Positions 1 to 8,855 are shown, counted from the first letter of the stretch. The stretch: 64,000 nucleotides of DNA from G965207125 sp965207125 (GCA_965207125.1 OZ242263.1:124001-188000), one strand, 5' to 3'. Program-made: numbers and translations. The notes: generated by a model from the letters alone, not told the origin.

Positions 1-221
1 CATGCTGCCAAGCGCCCAGCAAAAAGGGCTGAAACAAGCGTCACCAGAACACCAGCGGAAATAGCCGCTCCCGCAAGCGTTGGATCCAAATCTTGTAGTT
101 TGAAATAATCGGCCAACATGAAGGTCGAGCCATAACAAGCCGCCAATAACACACCGCCAATGATAAGTGGAAAAAAGAGGTTCTTGGGCAGAACGTCGGA
201 GGGCATGATAGCATCGCTCAT
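1..221 (-). CDS. MFS transporter, N-terminal part (runs off window)
   Basis: The reverse strand is open from an ATG at 219-221 to the window edge, giving the first 73 residues. After about 14 polar residues come two hydrophobic helices: one beginning LFFPLIIGGVLLAACYG, and a second with AGAAISAGVLVTLVSALFAG. This spacing looks like TM1 and TM2 of a major facilitator superfamily permease. The substrate cannot be read from this fragment. It lies 96 nt downstream of xthA on the same strand, so it may be co-transcribed with erpA-xthA. The family call is inference from hydrophobicity and layout. The coding status is fairly secure because the frame stays open and the peptide is typical membrane protein. 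Confidence 0.65.
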   Translation of the reverse strand, partial: MSDAIMPSDVLPKNLFFPLIIGGVLLAACYGSTFMLADYFKLQDLDPTLAGAAISAGVLVTLVSALFAGRLAA

Positions 222-317
222 ACTGGCTATTCCTGATTGGATGGGAGCAATTGCTCTATTTCTGCACCCTGCGGCCCGCCACCTGTTAGCGCAGGGGACG
301 GGGTCTCTGTTTGTGTA

Positions 318-1121
318 TCAAGGTATATCAAGTCGGCACCATACAGGGGTATGATCGCTCGCCCGTTCCCCGCCACGCGGGTTTTTGTCTATACCGACTT
401 CGCGGGTTATATCCACGGCTTCGGGGTTGAGCATAAGATGATCGATGCGGACGCCGTGGTCTTTCTGCCACGCCCCGGCCTGATAATCCCAGAAACTATA
501 AGCCATCGCTGATGGGTGAAAGGCTCTGAACGAATCGGTATAACCAAGATAGTTAAAGCTGTGCCATAATTTCAGACTGTCGGGGTGATGGAGTGCATCA
601 CCGCGCCAAGAGTCTATATCCCAGCAATCCCGATCACCGGGAATAATATTAAAATCACCCCCGATCACCACTGGTTTTATCTGCTTATTTAATTCATTTG
701 CATGATGAATAAGGCGTTTCATCCATCTGAGTTTATAGGAAAATTTTTCCGAAATACCATCTTGATCACTGACCGGATTGCCGTTAGGTAGATAAAGACA
801 TGAGATGATCATTTTGCCGTCGTATTCTGCTTCAAGATAGCGCGCCTGATCATCGGGGATCTCGAAGTTATCTGGGGGGAGTTCATCACGCCTTAAGCTT
901 AGCGGCTTGCGGCTTACGATCGAGACGCCGTTATAGGTCTTTTGCCCTTTAACCAGCGCGTGATACCCTGCTTCACGAAAAGCTTCTGTTGGAAAGTTCT
1001 CGTTGGTCATCTTGAGTTCCTGCATCAGCAGGATATCGCAGTTAAACTCTTTCAGCCATGAGAGGACCGCATCGAGGCGCACTTTGATCGAGTTAACGTT
1101 CCAACTCGCTATGGTGATCAT
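318..1121 (-). CDS. xthA: Exodeoxyribonuclease III (AP endonuclease family)
   Basis: The product is a 267-residue EEP-fold nuclease acting at abasic sites and 3' blocked ends in base excision repair. The N-terminus MITIASWNVNSIKVRLDAVL carries the conserved Asn of the family. The metal-binding Glu is at about residue 35 (LLMQELK). GGDFNIIPGDRDCWD supplies the catalytic Asp/Asn pair, and the C-terminal DHTPVW supplies the catalytic His. Length matches the family (about 260-270). The reading frame stays open upstream to 1310, but that extension lies inside erpA and lacks homology, so the ATG at 1119-1121, directly after the erpA stop, is the start. It is probably translated from the erpA transcript. 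Confidence 0.95.
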   Translation of the reverse strand: MITIASWNVNSIKVRLDAVLSWLKEFNCDILLMQELKMTNENFPTEAFREAGYHALVKGQKTYNGVSIVSRKPLSLRRDELPPDNFEIPDDQARYLEAEYDGKMIISCLYLPNGNPVSDQDGISEKFSYKLRWMKRLIHHANELNKQIKPVVIGGDFNIIPGDRDCWDIDSWRGDALHHPDSLKLWHSFNYLGYTDSFRAFHPSAMAYSFWDYQAGAWQKDHGVRIDHLMLNPEAVDITREVGIDKNPRGGERASDHTPVWCRLDIP

Positions 1122-1122
1122 C

Positions 1123-1482
1123 TCAGAGGGCAAATGACGTCCCACACCCACAAGATGCGGTTGCGTTAGGGTTGGTGATCTGGAAATACTGCCCAGCCAA
1201 CTCATCGACGAAATCAATTGTGCTGCCCGCCACGAACTCAAGCGACATAGTATCGATGACGATTTTGACCGTCTCGCCTGCATTTGTCTTGCGGGTGAGT
1301 TCAATATCATCAGCGGTGGTCGCGTTATCTATGCTGAAATTATACTGAAAACCTGAACAGCCACCGCCGGTCACTGCGACGCGGAAAAACGTACCGCCCT
1401 CGTGTTTTAAAACGACGGCCACGCGCTCGGTTGCCTTTTCAGTGATCGAAAAATCTTCGTGTGTTGCTAGATGTTGATTCAT
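1123..1482 (-). CDS. erpA: Iron-sulfur cluster insertion protein ErpA
   Basis: The product is a 119-residue A-type carrier that hands Fe-S clusters to apo-enzymes. The three invariant cysteines are visible: C42 in GGGCSGFQY, and C111 and C113 in the C-terminal SCGCGTSFAL. The length is normal for ErpA/IscA. It is the first gene of a minus-strand pair with xthA (1 nt apart), and the erpA-xthA pairing is common in alphaproteobacteria. The promoter should lie in 1483-1649, which it shares divergently with dgt. ErpA rather than IscA is chosen from context (no isc or suf genes nearby) and from the extended N-terminus. That choice is moderately firm. Confidence 0.93.
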   Translation of the reverse strand: MNQHLATHEDFSITEKATERVAVVLKHEGGTFFRVAVTGGGCSGFQYNFSIDNATTADDIELTRKTNAGETVKIVIDTMSLEFVAGSTIDFVDELAGQYFQITNPNATASCGCGTSFAL

Positions 1483-1516
1483 TTCCTTTATCCATTGTTG
1501 CTGTCTCCCTTCAATG

Positions 1517-1540
1517 GAGACTACAATAGAGACTACAATT
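1517..1540. repeat. 12-bp tandem duplication in erpA-dgt intergenic region
   Basis: Two adjacent copies of GAGACTACAAT(A/T) lie in the divergent promoter region between erpA and dgt. They could be a regulator half-site pair or a simple slippage duplication. Only the repeat itself is seen. Confidence 0.5.
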
Positions 1541-1649
1541 ATTTTAAAAGATTGTCATCATGCTTCGAGGGTAAAGGGTTTTTCAGTTGCTTGAGGCTTG
1601 CCGCAGTTGTAAGTTGACCAAGCGATAGCCATACGCGAAATGAGGAATA

Positions 1650-2828
1650 ATGACATCCATTGCCCCTTATGCCTCCCACGCTGACCAGAGCCGCGGGCGG
1701 CAACATTCCTTCCCGCCTGATCCGGCTGAAATACGTAATGAATTTCAACGCGACCGCGATAGAATTATTCACTCATCGGCGTTCCGGAAACTCAAATATA
1801 AAACACAGGTTTTTGTTTATCATGAGGGCGATTATTACCGCACACGCCTGACGCATTCGCTTGAGGTTGCGCAAGTCGCTAGGGTTATCTGCCGTCATCT
1901 TAACCTCAATGAGGACCTCGGAGAAGCGGTTGCGCTGGCCCATGACCTAGGGCATACCGCTTTTGGGCATGCCGGAGAAACTGAATTAAATAATTGTATG
2001 AAAGAGTATGGCGGATTTGATCATAATGAGCAGACGGTCCGCGTGGTCACTATGCTTGAGCAATACTATGAAGAGAGCCCGGGGCTTAATCTCACTTGGG
2101 AAACCCTTGAGGGGGTTGCTAAACACAATGGTCCCATGAGCAAGGAAAACGCACGGCCAACGATCGCTGGGTTATGCCGCTCGTTCAATATCGAGTTTGA
2201 TACCTATCCCTCCCTTGAGGCGCAGATCGCTAACCTCGCCGATGATATCGCGTATATCGCGCATGATTTCGATGACGGCATCAGATCGGGACTGATTAAT
2301 CCCGATGACTTGTCTGACCTGCCTTTAGTGAGTGATGTTATTCCACCGGCTGGTAAAAAATTCAATAAATCTGTTTTGGTTAATACCATCAGACGAAAGA
2401 TCATCACGGCCGAGGTTACTGGTTTGATCGCTGAAACTGAAAGGCGGCTCAAAGCTCTTAACCCGAAAGACGCAGATGCTATCCGCGGGGCCGGGCATCC
2501 TGTGGCCGCTTTTACCAAGTCCACGCAACAAGACCTCAAGGATCTGAGGGCTTTTCTGTGGCAGTCATTCTGGCGTCATGACGAAGTCATCGAAATGACG
2601 GATAAAGCGCGGCGCATCCTGCGCGACTTGTTTGATTTTTTTATCGAAGATACCAGTAAGTTGCCTGATGAGTGGCAGTATATAGGCTCGCGCCATCTCG
2701 ATGCTGTTGACAAAACCGATAAAGCCAGACATATCGCGGATTATATCGCTAGTATGACAGACCGATACGCTATGCTTAAGCACAAGAAACTTTTTGACCT
2801 TGAGCCAATTATTGAGATGAAGCAATGA
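1650..2828 (+). CDS. dgt: dGTPase-like HD-domain triphosphohydrolase
   Basis: The 392-residue product hydrolyses dNTPs to nucleoside and triphosphate. The HD-domain metal ligands are visible: H69 (RLTHSLEVAQ), H98-D99 (AHDLGHTAFGHAGE), and later D residues in NLADDIAYIAHDFDDG. The N-terminal RDRDRIIHSSAFRKLKYKTQ block is the hallmark of the deoxyguanosinetriphosphate triphosphohydrolase-like subfamily of alphaproteobacteria. GAGGAATA precedes the ATG at 1650 and supports this start. The stop overlaps the argS start (ATGA, 2825-2828), so the two are translationally coupled. In this class dgt-argS-SPOR is a recurring order. The function is solid at family level. The nucleotide preference is not readable from sequence. 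Confidence 0.94.
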   Translation: MTSIAPYASHADQSRGRQHSFPPDPAEIRNEFQRDRDRIIHSSAFRKLKYKTQVFVYHEGDYYRTRLTHSLEVAQVARVICRHLNLNEDLGEAVALAHDLGHTAFGHAGETELNNCMKEYGGFDHNEQTVRVVTMLEQYYEESPGLNLTWETLEGVAKHNGPMSKENARPTIAGLCRSFNIEFDTYPSLEAQIANLADDIAYIAHDFDDGIRSGLINPDDLSDLPLVSDVIPPAGKKFNKSVLVNTIRRKIITAEVTGLIAETERRLKALNPKDADAIRGAGHPVAAFTKSTQQDLKDLRAFLWQSFWRHDEVIEMTDKARRILRDLFDFFIEDTSKLPDEWQYIGSRHLDAVDKTDKARHIADYIASMTDRYAMLKHKKLFDLEPIIEMKQ

Positions 2829-4555
2829 ATATTTACGAACATTTTGACATCGAAATCGACAAGATTATCACAAAGATCAAAAAGGATGACAAAATCAATG
2901 TGGCAGGAAAGGAATTGACTGTTGGTCTTTGCGAGTCGCCTCGTAATCCGGAGCATGGTGATATAGCAACCAATATTGCTATGACTCTAGCCAAGCCTTT
3001 TTCGATGAAACCGCGAGAGTTGGCCGAGAAGGTCAAGCGGCACCTCACTGAAATAGAGGGGGTTTTTGACGTTTCGATAGATGGCCCTGGATTTATCAAT
3101 CTGCGCCTTGAACCATCAATGTGGCAGCAGCGCATCAAAGATATTCTGGAAGCCGGCAACGATTGGGGCAAAAGCACTACGCTTAGGGGCATGAAATTCA
3201 ATGTCGAATATGTGTCGGCTAACCCAACAGGCCCACTTCACGCGGCGCATGCGAGAGGAGCGGTGGTTGGCGACGCTTTGGCGGCCTTGCTCGAAAAGGT
3301 GGGGGCCGCCGTTGTGCGAGAGTATTATGTTAATGACGCCGGGGGGCAGGTGGATACACTAGCACAGTCTGCATATCTGCGCTATCGCGAGGCGTTGGGC
3401 GAGAATATAGGCGAGATTCCCGCCGGATACTATCCCGGAGAATATCTGATTGAAACAGGCAAGAAACTGGTTGAAAAATATGACACAAAACTGTTGGAAA
3501 TGCAAGAGTCTGAACGGCTGGAGACCATTCACGATGAGGTGATCAAGGATATGATGGCCTCGATTAAAACTGATTTGGGACGGCTTGGGGTTAGGATGGA
3601 TAGGTTTTCATCTGAGCGTGAATTGATCGAGAGAGGTGCGGTCGAGGACACCATCGCTGAACTTGAAAAAAAAGGGCTTATTTATCAGGGCGTGCTGGAA
3701 AAACCTAAAAGTCAAGCCGCCGAAGAGTGGTCGCCGCGAGAGCAGATGCTGTTTAGATCGACGCAATTCGGCGATGATAGCGATAGAGCACTCAAAAAAC
3801 CGAATGGACGCTGGACTTATTTTGCCTCAGACATCGCCTATCATCGCGATAAACTATTTCGTAGCGGCCATCTGATCGATATCTGGGGAGCTGACCATGG
3901 CGGTTATGTCAAACGGATGACCGCTGCGGTCGCGCCCTTTCTCGACGACAATCCCGCTAGATTCCAGATTAAACTTTGCCAACTCGTTAAACTGCTCGAT
4001 CAAGGCAAGCCTGTTAAAATGTCCAAACGCGCCGGAACTTTCGTTACTCTAGCGGATATTATAGATGTGGTTGGCAAGGATGTGCTCCGTTTTATCATGT
4101 TGACGCGCCGTAGCGACCAGACACTCGATTTCGACTACGCTAAGGTTACCGAACAATCTCGTGAGAACCCCGTGTTTTATGTCCAATACGCTTCGGCCAG
4201 AGCCACTTCAATCCTGCGGCAACCAGAAGCCCGCGAGACTGATGTCAGTGATGCCAATCTCGCCTTATTAGAGGATCGGGATGAACTCGCTCTGATCAAA
4301 CTCATGGCTAGCTTCCCGCGTATTATTGAATCTGCGGCCGCAACGTACGAACCTCACCGAATCGCTTTTTATCTGATGGACCTTGCAGCACATTTCCACG
4401 GATTATGGAATAAAGGGAACACCGATCCCAAAATGCGATTTATCACCCCTGATGCCGAGGTTACCAAAGCACGACTTGCTATGGTGAAGGCAGTTTCCGT
4501 TGTTATTCGCAGTGGAGTTGCTATTCTTGGCGTCGAAGCCACGGAGGAAATGTAA
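2825..4555 (+). CDS. argS: Arginyl-tRNA synthetase
   Basis: The 576-residue class I synthetase charges tRNA-Arg. The HIGH-equivalent is HAAH at 139-142 in SANPTGPLHAAHARG, a normal ArgRS variation. KMSKR lies around residue 400 (KPVKMSKRAGTFVT). An N-terminal Add1-like tRNA-binding region precedes the catalytic core, and the C-terminal helical anticodon-binding domain (DALR-type, PVFYVQYASARATSIL onward) is present. Length is normal. It overlaps dgt by 4 nt and is followed 3 nt later by the SPOR gene. No frameshift or missing motif was seen. Confidence 0.97.
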   Translation: MNIYEHFDIEIDKIITKIKKDDKINVAGKELTVGLCESPRNPEHGDIATNIAMTLAKPFSMKPRELAEKVKRHLTEIEGVFDVSIDGPGFINLRLEPSMWQQRIKDILEAGNDWGKSTTLRGMKFNVEYVSANPTGPLHAAHARGAVVGDALAALLEKVGAAVVREYYVNDAGGQVDTLAQSAYLRYREALGENIGEIPAGYYPGEYLIETGKKLVEKYDTKLLEMQESERLETIHDEVIKDMMASIKTDLGRLGVRMDRFSSERELIERGAVEDTIAELEKKGLIYQGVLEKPKSQAAEEWSPREQMLFRSTQFGDDSDRALKKPNGRWTYFASDIAYHRDKLFRSGHLIDIWGADHGGYVKRMTAAVAPFLDDNPARFQIKLCQLVKLLDQGKPVKMSKRAGTFVTLADIIDVVGKDVLRFIMLTRRSDQTLDFDYAKVTEQSRENPVFYVQYASARATSILRQPEARETDVSDANLALLEDRDELALIKLMASFPRIIESAAATYEPHRIAFYLMDLAAHFHGLWNKGNTDPKMRFITPDAEVTKARLAMVKAVSVVIRSGVAILGVEATEEM

Positions 4556-4558
4556 ATT

Positions 4559-5284
4559 ATGACTGAAAATGAAAACAAAACCTACAGCTCCACCATTAAA
4601 ATCTTGATCGGTGCGGCCGTTATTACCTTCGGCATAGTGCTGGGCGGGGTTGTCTATGTATGGGCCCCTGTCAGTAATAATGAAATTCCTGTGCTTACTG
4701 CTCTGGACGCGCCATTCAAAAGCAAGCCTGATGATCCAGGCGGCGAGAAAATTAACAACAAAGACAGCAAATTGCTTCAGTCGCTTGACGAGAAAACTGA
4801 TTTAACCGCTGGCGGCGAAGTATTATTGCCACCTGAGCCTGCCCCTGAACCACCGCCAATCGATGTAGATGCCGCTGACATTAAAACCGAGGTTGGGACT
4901 GAGGCTGAGGTTGAGGTTGAAACTGGCACAAAAGCCGCCGAGCAAGCCATCGTGGACGATCAGGCCAGTAGCGAGAGCGAGGCGGAAGGAGCCATTCCAA
5001 CCCCCGCTAGTCGCGCCGAAGAGCAGGTCGAGGGGCCGCTTTACAGAGTGCAACTCGCGGCTCTGAAAAATGAAAAAAGAGCGCGGCAGCAAGTCGCACT
5101 TCTCACCGATAAACACAAAACCAGACTTGGCGATAAAAAGATTGATGTCATGATCTACCACGCCGGTGAGCAAGGCGATTTCTGGCGAATAATCACCGAT
5201 GCTATGCCAAAATCTGAAGCGTCCAAATTGTGCGACCTGTTCAAGTCAGCCGGGCAAGACTGTATCTTGCGCCTGATCAACTAA
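4559..5284 (+). CDS. SPOR-domain membrane protein
   Basis: The 241-residue product has a short cytoplasmic N-terminus, one TM helix (about residues 14-36), and a long Glu/Pro/Ala-rich linker (about 40-160). The C-terminal SPOR domain (about 163-241, beginning LYRVQLAALKNEKRARQ) is typical. SPOR domains bind denuded peptidoglycan glycans at the division septum, so the protein probably acts in the periplasm at the divisome. GGAGGA precedes the ATG at 4559. It is part of the dgt-argS-SPOR-scpA-scpB run. In relatives nagZ usually follows this gene, but here scpA follows directly. Confidence 0.88.
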   Translation: MTENENKTYSSTIKILIGAAVITFGIVLGGVVYVWAPVSNNEIPVLTALDAPFKSKPDDPGGEKINNKDSKLLQSLDEKTDLTAGGEVLLPPEPAPEPPPIDVDAADIKTEVGTEAEVEVETGTKAAEQAIVDDQASSESEAEGAIPTPASRAEEQVEGPLYRVQLAALKNEKRARQQVALLTDKHKTRLGDKKIDVMIYHAGEQGDFWRIITDAMPKSEASKLCDLFKSAGQDCILRLIN

Positions 5285-5300
5285 CCGCATCTGGATTGTC

Positions 5301-6131
5301 ATGCCCTCCCAAGATCAAGATAATTTCGATCAGTCCCCGCCACCGAAACCGATGAAGCAATTATCGCTTTTCGTCACTCTCGATGGCTATGAAGGGCCGA
5401 TTGATTTACTGTTGGATCTTGTGAGGGAGCAGAAGATAGATTTAAGAGAAATCGCTATACTGCCACTCGCTGAGCAATATCTTGAGTTCATCTCATCGGC
5501 ACAAAACCTCGATATTGAAATCGCCGCTGATTACCTTGTTATGGCGGCGATTCTCGCCTATCTCAAATCCAAATTGTTGGTGCCGGACTCCGACCCTGAA
5601 GAAGATGAAGAAACCATCGATTTAGCGGAGGTATTAAAACTCCAGCTCATGAAACTCGAATCTATGCGTGCGGCCGCCAAGCAACTCATGGCACAGCCAC
5701 GGCTTGGATATGAACGCTTTGCCGGCGTTCATCACCAGCAGTTCGGTGCAGGTAACCGAGCAATACATACCGCCACGCTTTATGATTTGCTCGCCGCTTA
5801 TGGTAGGATTGCAAAAACAAGCGATCATGACACTTTGACCATTACAGAATCTCAACTCTATACCGTAGAGGAAGCACTGGAGCGAATAAGCCAGATGATC
5901 AAAACCCGGTCAGGCTGGAATGACTTGTTATCGTTTCTGCCGCATAACCTCGCCTCATCCCTCGATCGGCGCTCGGCTCTGGCGGCTCATTTTGGCGCGT
6001 CGTTGGAAATGGTGCGTGATGGAAAAGTTAAAATCCGCCAAGATCAACAATTCGGCAAAATTTATCTTAAAACTGCCGAGAAATCTGCCGAGAAAACCAC
6101 CAAGAAAACCACCGGGCGGAAGCAGATATGA
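5301..6131 (+). CDS. scpA: Segregation and condensation protein A
   Basis: The 276-residue kleisin subunit bridges SMC heads and, with ScpB, condenses and segregates the chromosome. The kleisin N-terminal signature is FVTLDGYEGPIDLLLDLVRE (about residues 25-44). DYLVMAAILAYLKSKLLVPD and a C-terminal winged-helix part (about 185-250) follow. The last 25 residues are a Lys/Thr-rich tail (KSAEKTTKKTTG) not typical of the core fold. The stop overlaps the scpB start by 4 nt. No smc gene is in the window. Confidence 0.93.
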   Translation: MPSQDQDNFDQSPPPKPMKQLSLFVTLDGYEGPIDLLLDLVREQKIDLREIAILPLAEQYLEFISSAQNLDIEIAADYLVMAAILAYLKSKLLVPDSDPEEDEETIDLAEVLKLQLMKLESMRAAAKQLMAQPRLGYERFAGVHHQQFGAGNRAIHTATLYDLLAAYGRIAKTSDHDTLTITESQLYTVEEALERISQMIKTRSGWNDLLSFLPHNLASSLDRRSALAAHFGASLEMVRDGKVKIRQDQQFGKIYLKTAEKSAEKTTKKTTGRKQI

Positions 6132-6742
6132 CCGAAACTGGACTTGTGCATTACGTAAAGATAATAGAAGCGCTGATTTTCGCCTCCCCCGAGCCTGTCA
6201 CTGATAAACGCATCAAACAATACCTACCAGATGAAGCCATTTTCAAGGATGTTATCGCCGCGGTCGCTGAGAAATACGGAGAAGATAGTGGGATAGAACT
6301 TTGCCGAATCGATGACAGATGGGCGATGCGAACGAAAACTGATGTTGCGGCTTACCTCAACATCGAAACCGAAGTCCAAAAACCCTTATCCCGCGCGGCG
6401 TTAGAAACCCTCGCCATCATTGCCTATCATCAGCCCGTCACCCGTGCTGATATAGAGGGGATCAGGGGCGTTTCTATCTCAAAAGGCACGATTGATATTT
6501 TGTTCGAGCGCGGCTGGGTCAAACCGGGCCGAAGGCGGCAAACACCTGGAAGGCCGCTTACTTGGATTACGTCTGCCGAGTTTCTCGATCATTTTGGACT
6601 TGAGGATCTGGGCGATCTGCCTGGATTTGATGAACTGGAAAAATCAGGGCTTTTGCGACCCGCCCCAACATTGAGCGATTTTATCATGACAGAACAGGGC
6701 GGTGAGCCCGATGATCGCAGTGAAGAATCAGACGATGCTTGA
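6128..6742 (+). CDS. scpB: Segregation and condensation protein B
   Basis: The 204-residue product has two winged-helix domains and dimerises on the ScpA kleisin. Recognisable blocks are IIEALIFASPEPVT near the N-terminus and LETLAIIAYHQPVTRADIEGIRG (quoted here as overlapping blocks LETLAIIAYHQPVT and RADIEGIRG), followed by LFERGWVKPGRRRQTPGRP. The ATG overlaps the scpA stop. The stop at 6740-6742 overlaps the start of the ABC ATPase by 8 nt. The C-terminal tail is acidic. Confidence 0.93.
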   Translation: MTETGLVHYVKIIEALIFASPEPVTDKRIKQYLPDEAIFKDVIAAVAEKYGEDSGIELCRIDDRWAMRTKTDVAAYLNIETEVQKPLSRAALETLAIIAYHQPVTRADIEGIRGVSISKGTIDILFERGWVKPGRRRQTPGRPLTWITSAEFLDHFGLEDLGDLPGFDELEKSGLLRPAPTLSDFIMTEQGGEPDDRSEESDDA

Positions 6743-7820
6743 GTTTAAATCTGTCTCGCATCATTACGGACACCTGCCTTCGGTTGAAAACCTCACCTTT
6801 AGCATTGCCAAAGGTGAGGTGGTCAGCCTGCTTGGTCCTTCGGGCTGCGGCAAATCAACAATTTTGCGGCTGATCGCGGGGCTTGAGCACCCTGCCACTG
6901 GGGAGATTTGGCTCGCTGGACGGAAAATCGCCGACAATCAAGCCATGGTCATGCCTGAAAACCGAGGGGTTGGACTCGTGTTTCAGGATTACGCGCTTTT
7001 TCCTCATATGACGATTATTGAAAACGTTATCTTTGGTTTGAACACCGGACGTAATAAAACTTTATCGCATCAAGCAAAAACCGCACGCGCGAATGATATG
7101 CTCGAGCGCACGGATTTGTCTGGCCTTGCCAATGCTATGCCGCATCATCTTTCAGGCGGGCAGCAACAGAGGGTGGCGCTCGCGCGGGCCTTAGCGCCTG
7201 ACCCGGCTCTTATACTGCTCGATGAGCCTTTTGCTGGTCTGGATAGTCGCCTTAAAGAAAAAATCAGGGATGATATGTTGCATGTCTTGCGTGAGATTGG
7301 CTCAACCGTGTTGATGGTCACCCACGATAGCGATGAGGCGATGTTTATGTCGGACTCGATTATTGTTGTTCGTGATGGACGGATTGAACAGTCAGGCCCG
7401 CCCATAGATCTTTACTGCAAGCCGGGGAATGCCTTCATTGCTGAGTTCTTCGGCGAGGTGAATAAAATAGATGGCGTTGTGCATAAAGGCAGAATCAAAA
7501 CGCTGTTCGGTGATTTTGAGGCAGAAAATACCAGTGATGGTGAGGAAGTATCATTGATTATCAGGCTTGGGGGGCTGGTTATAGAATCAACAGGTGAGGG
7601 GCAGGGGGTTGTGATGGAAACACGGTTTTTGGGTGCGTCGACGCTGGTTCATATGAGCGTAACTGGGGAGGATGGCACTGATCTGCATCTTCACGCCAAG
7701 ATTCCGGGGATGGTTTGGTTTGAATCAGGAACCCAAGTTTCGATGCGTTTGGATGATAGCCAGGTGTTCATATTCCCAAAACAAAATGCTTCTCATGCAA
7801 ATAGAGCATTGCGGTTATGA
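6735..7820 (+). CDS. ABC transporter ATP-binding protein (iron/polyamine type) with TOBE domain
   Basis: The 361-residue ATPase contains every nucleotide-binding motif: Walker A GPSGCGKST, Q-loop VFQDYALFPH, signature LSGGQQQRVALARAL, Walker B ALILLDEPFAGLD and H-loop VTHDSDEAM. The C-terminal 120 residues look like a TOBE domain, as in FbpC or PotA importers. I chose the ATG at 6735 (MLEFKSVSHHYGHL) over an in-frame one at 6702, because the latter adds 11 unrelated residues inside scpB. No cognate permease or binding protein lies nearby, so it is an orphan ATPase and its substrate is unknown. Its place between scpB and tatA is unusual. Confidence 0.88.
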   Translation: MLEFKSVSHHYGHLPSVENLTFSIAKGEVVSLLGPSGCGKSTILRLIAGLEHPATGEIWLAGRKIADNQAMVMPENRGVGLVFQDYALFPHMTIIENVIFGLNTGRNKTLSHQAKTARANDMLERTDLSGLANAMPHHLSGGQQQRVALARALAPDPALILLDEPFAGLDSRLKEKIRDDMLHVLREIGSTVLMVTHDSDEAMFMSDSIIVVRDGRIEQSGPPIDLYCKPGNAFIAEFFGEVNKIDGVVHKGRIKTLFGDFEAENTSDGEEVSLIIRLGGLVIESTGEGQGVVMETRFLGASTLVHMSVTGEDGTDLHLHAKIPGMVWFESGTQVSMRLDDSQVFIFPKQNASHANRALRL

Positions 7821-7874
7821 GTAGCCTTTGGCTATAGTGATGCTGAATTTTAACGAACACATATAGGTGGAATT

Positions 7875-8234
7875 ATGTTTGGTGGTGCTTTTGGTATCTG
7901 GCAGTGGATTATTATCCTTGTCATCGTCTTGTTACTATTCGCTCGTCCGGGAAAAATCTCGGGGATGATGGGCGATATGGGTAAGGGGTTACGCAACTTC
8001 AGAACTGGCATGAAAGGCGATGATGAAAAAGACAACGGTGATGACAGCGGCGATGATCTGATTGAGGAGGACTCCGACCTTGATGCAGAGCAAAACATCG
8101 CGTCTAAACCCGCACCACGCCGAAAGGCCGCCGCTAAAAAGGCGCGCCCGGCTAAAAAAGCGACTGCGGCCAAGAAAGCCCCTCGCAAAGCAAGTGCTGC
8201 GGGATCGAAGACCACGCGCAAGAAAAGCACCTAG
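7875..8234 (+). CDS. tatA: Twin-arginine translocase subunit TatA
   Basis: The 119-residue product has one N-terminal TM helix (FGIWQWIIILVIVLLLFARPGK contains it), the FARPGKISGMMGDMGKGL hinge and amphipathic helix, then an acidic stretch (about 50-75). It ends in a long Lys/Ala/Pro-rich basic tail (about 78-119, repeated AKKA and KAPRKA). TatA oligomerises to form the protein-conducting element of the Tat pathway. The core is canonical. The histone-H1-like tail is much longer than usual. The start follows AGGTGGAATT. Its neighbours are tatB and tatC. Confidence 0.9.
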   Translation: MFGGAFGIWQWIIILVIVLLLFARPGKISGMMGDMGKGLRNFRTGMKGDDEKDNGDDSGDDLIEEDSDLDAEQNIASKPAPRRKAAAKKARPAKKATAAKKAPRKASAAGSKTTRKKST

Positions 8235-8282
8235 CTGGAATAGGGTTTTTGCTCTGTTCCGTTTTAGCGGTGAGGATTGTGG

Positions 8283-8855
8283 ATGCTTGATTTAGGTTGG
8301 CAAGAACTGATGATTGTTGCCTGTGTTCTCGTGCTGGTCATGGGACCTGAGGAACTGCCTAAAGCAATGCGCGGTTTTACCCGCGCCGTTGCAAAAATGC
8401 GGAATATGGCGAATGAATTTCGCGCCACGATGCTTGAGATCGCTAACCAGGATGAAATGCGCGAGATTCGAAAAACGCTGGATGACGTTAAATCTGATGT
8501 TACCAGTGAGACGACGGCCCCTCTACAGAAAATCAAAGATGACTTCCATAGTATCGAAAAAGATGTGAAGAAGGCTGTTGAGACTGAGGACGGAGTCAAA
8601 ACTGAAGCCAAGGTTGAACCCAAGACTGAAGATAAAACCAAAGCCAAGCCTGCAACGAAACCCGTAGCCAAAGCTAAGCCTGCAACGAAACCCGTAGCCA
8701 AAGCTAAGCCTGCAACGAAACCCGTAGCCAAAGCCAAGCCTGCAACGAACCCCATAGCCAAAGCCAAGACTGCAACGAACCCCGTAGCCAAAGCCAAGCC
8801 TAAACCCGCCCCGCGCAAAAAGGCGGTAGCTACAAAACGCGCATCGAAAACATAA
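8283..8855 (+). CDS. tatB: Twin-arginine translocase subunit TatB with Lys/Pro/Ala repeat tail
   Basis: The 190-residue product begins MLDLGWQELMIVACVLVLVM, the TatB TM segment, followed by GPEELPKAMRGFTRAVAKM and an amphipathic helix. TatB binds TatC and the twin-arginine signal peptide. Residues about 105-190 are low complexity, with five copies of a decapeptide of the AKAKPATKPV type encoded by 30-bp tandem repeats. I take the ATG at 8283. An in-frame ATG at 8277 would only add two residues. The stop and the tatC start share the sequence TAATG. Confidence 0.88.
   Translation: MLDLGWQELMIVACVLVLVMGPEELPKAMRGFTRAVAKMRNMANEFRATMLEIANQDEMREIRKTLDDVKSDVTSETTAPLQKIKDDFHSIEKDVKKAVETEDGVKTEAKVEPKTEDKTKAKPATKPVAKAKPATKPVAKAKPATKPVAKAKPATNPIAKAKTATNPVAKAKPKPAPRKKAVATKRASKT
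8641..8800 (+). repeat. 30-bp tandem repeats inside tatB
   Basis: Five consecutive 30-bp units (8641, 8671, 8701, 8731, 8761) of the form AAGCCAAGCCTGCAACGAAA plus CCCGTAGCCA are followed by a partial sixth. Units two and three are identical, and units four and five carry A-to-C changes that turn Lys into Asn. The unit is ten codons, so copy-number change would not disturb the frame. Confidence 0.95.
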
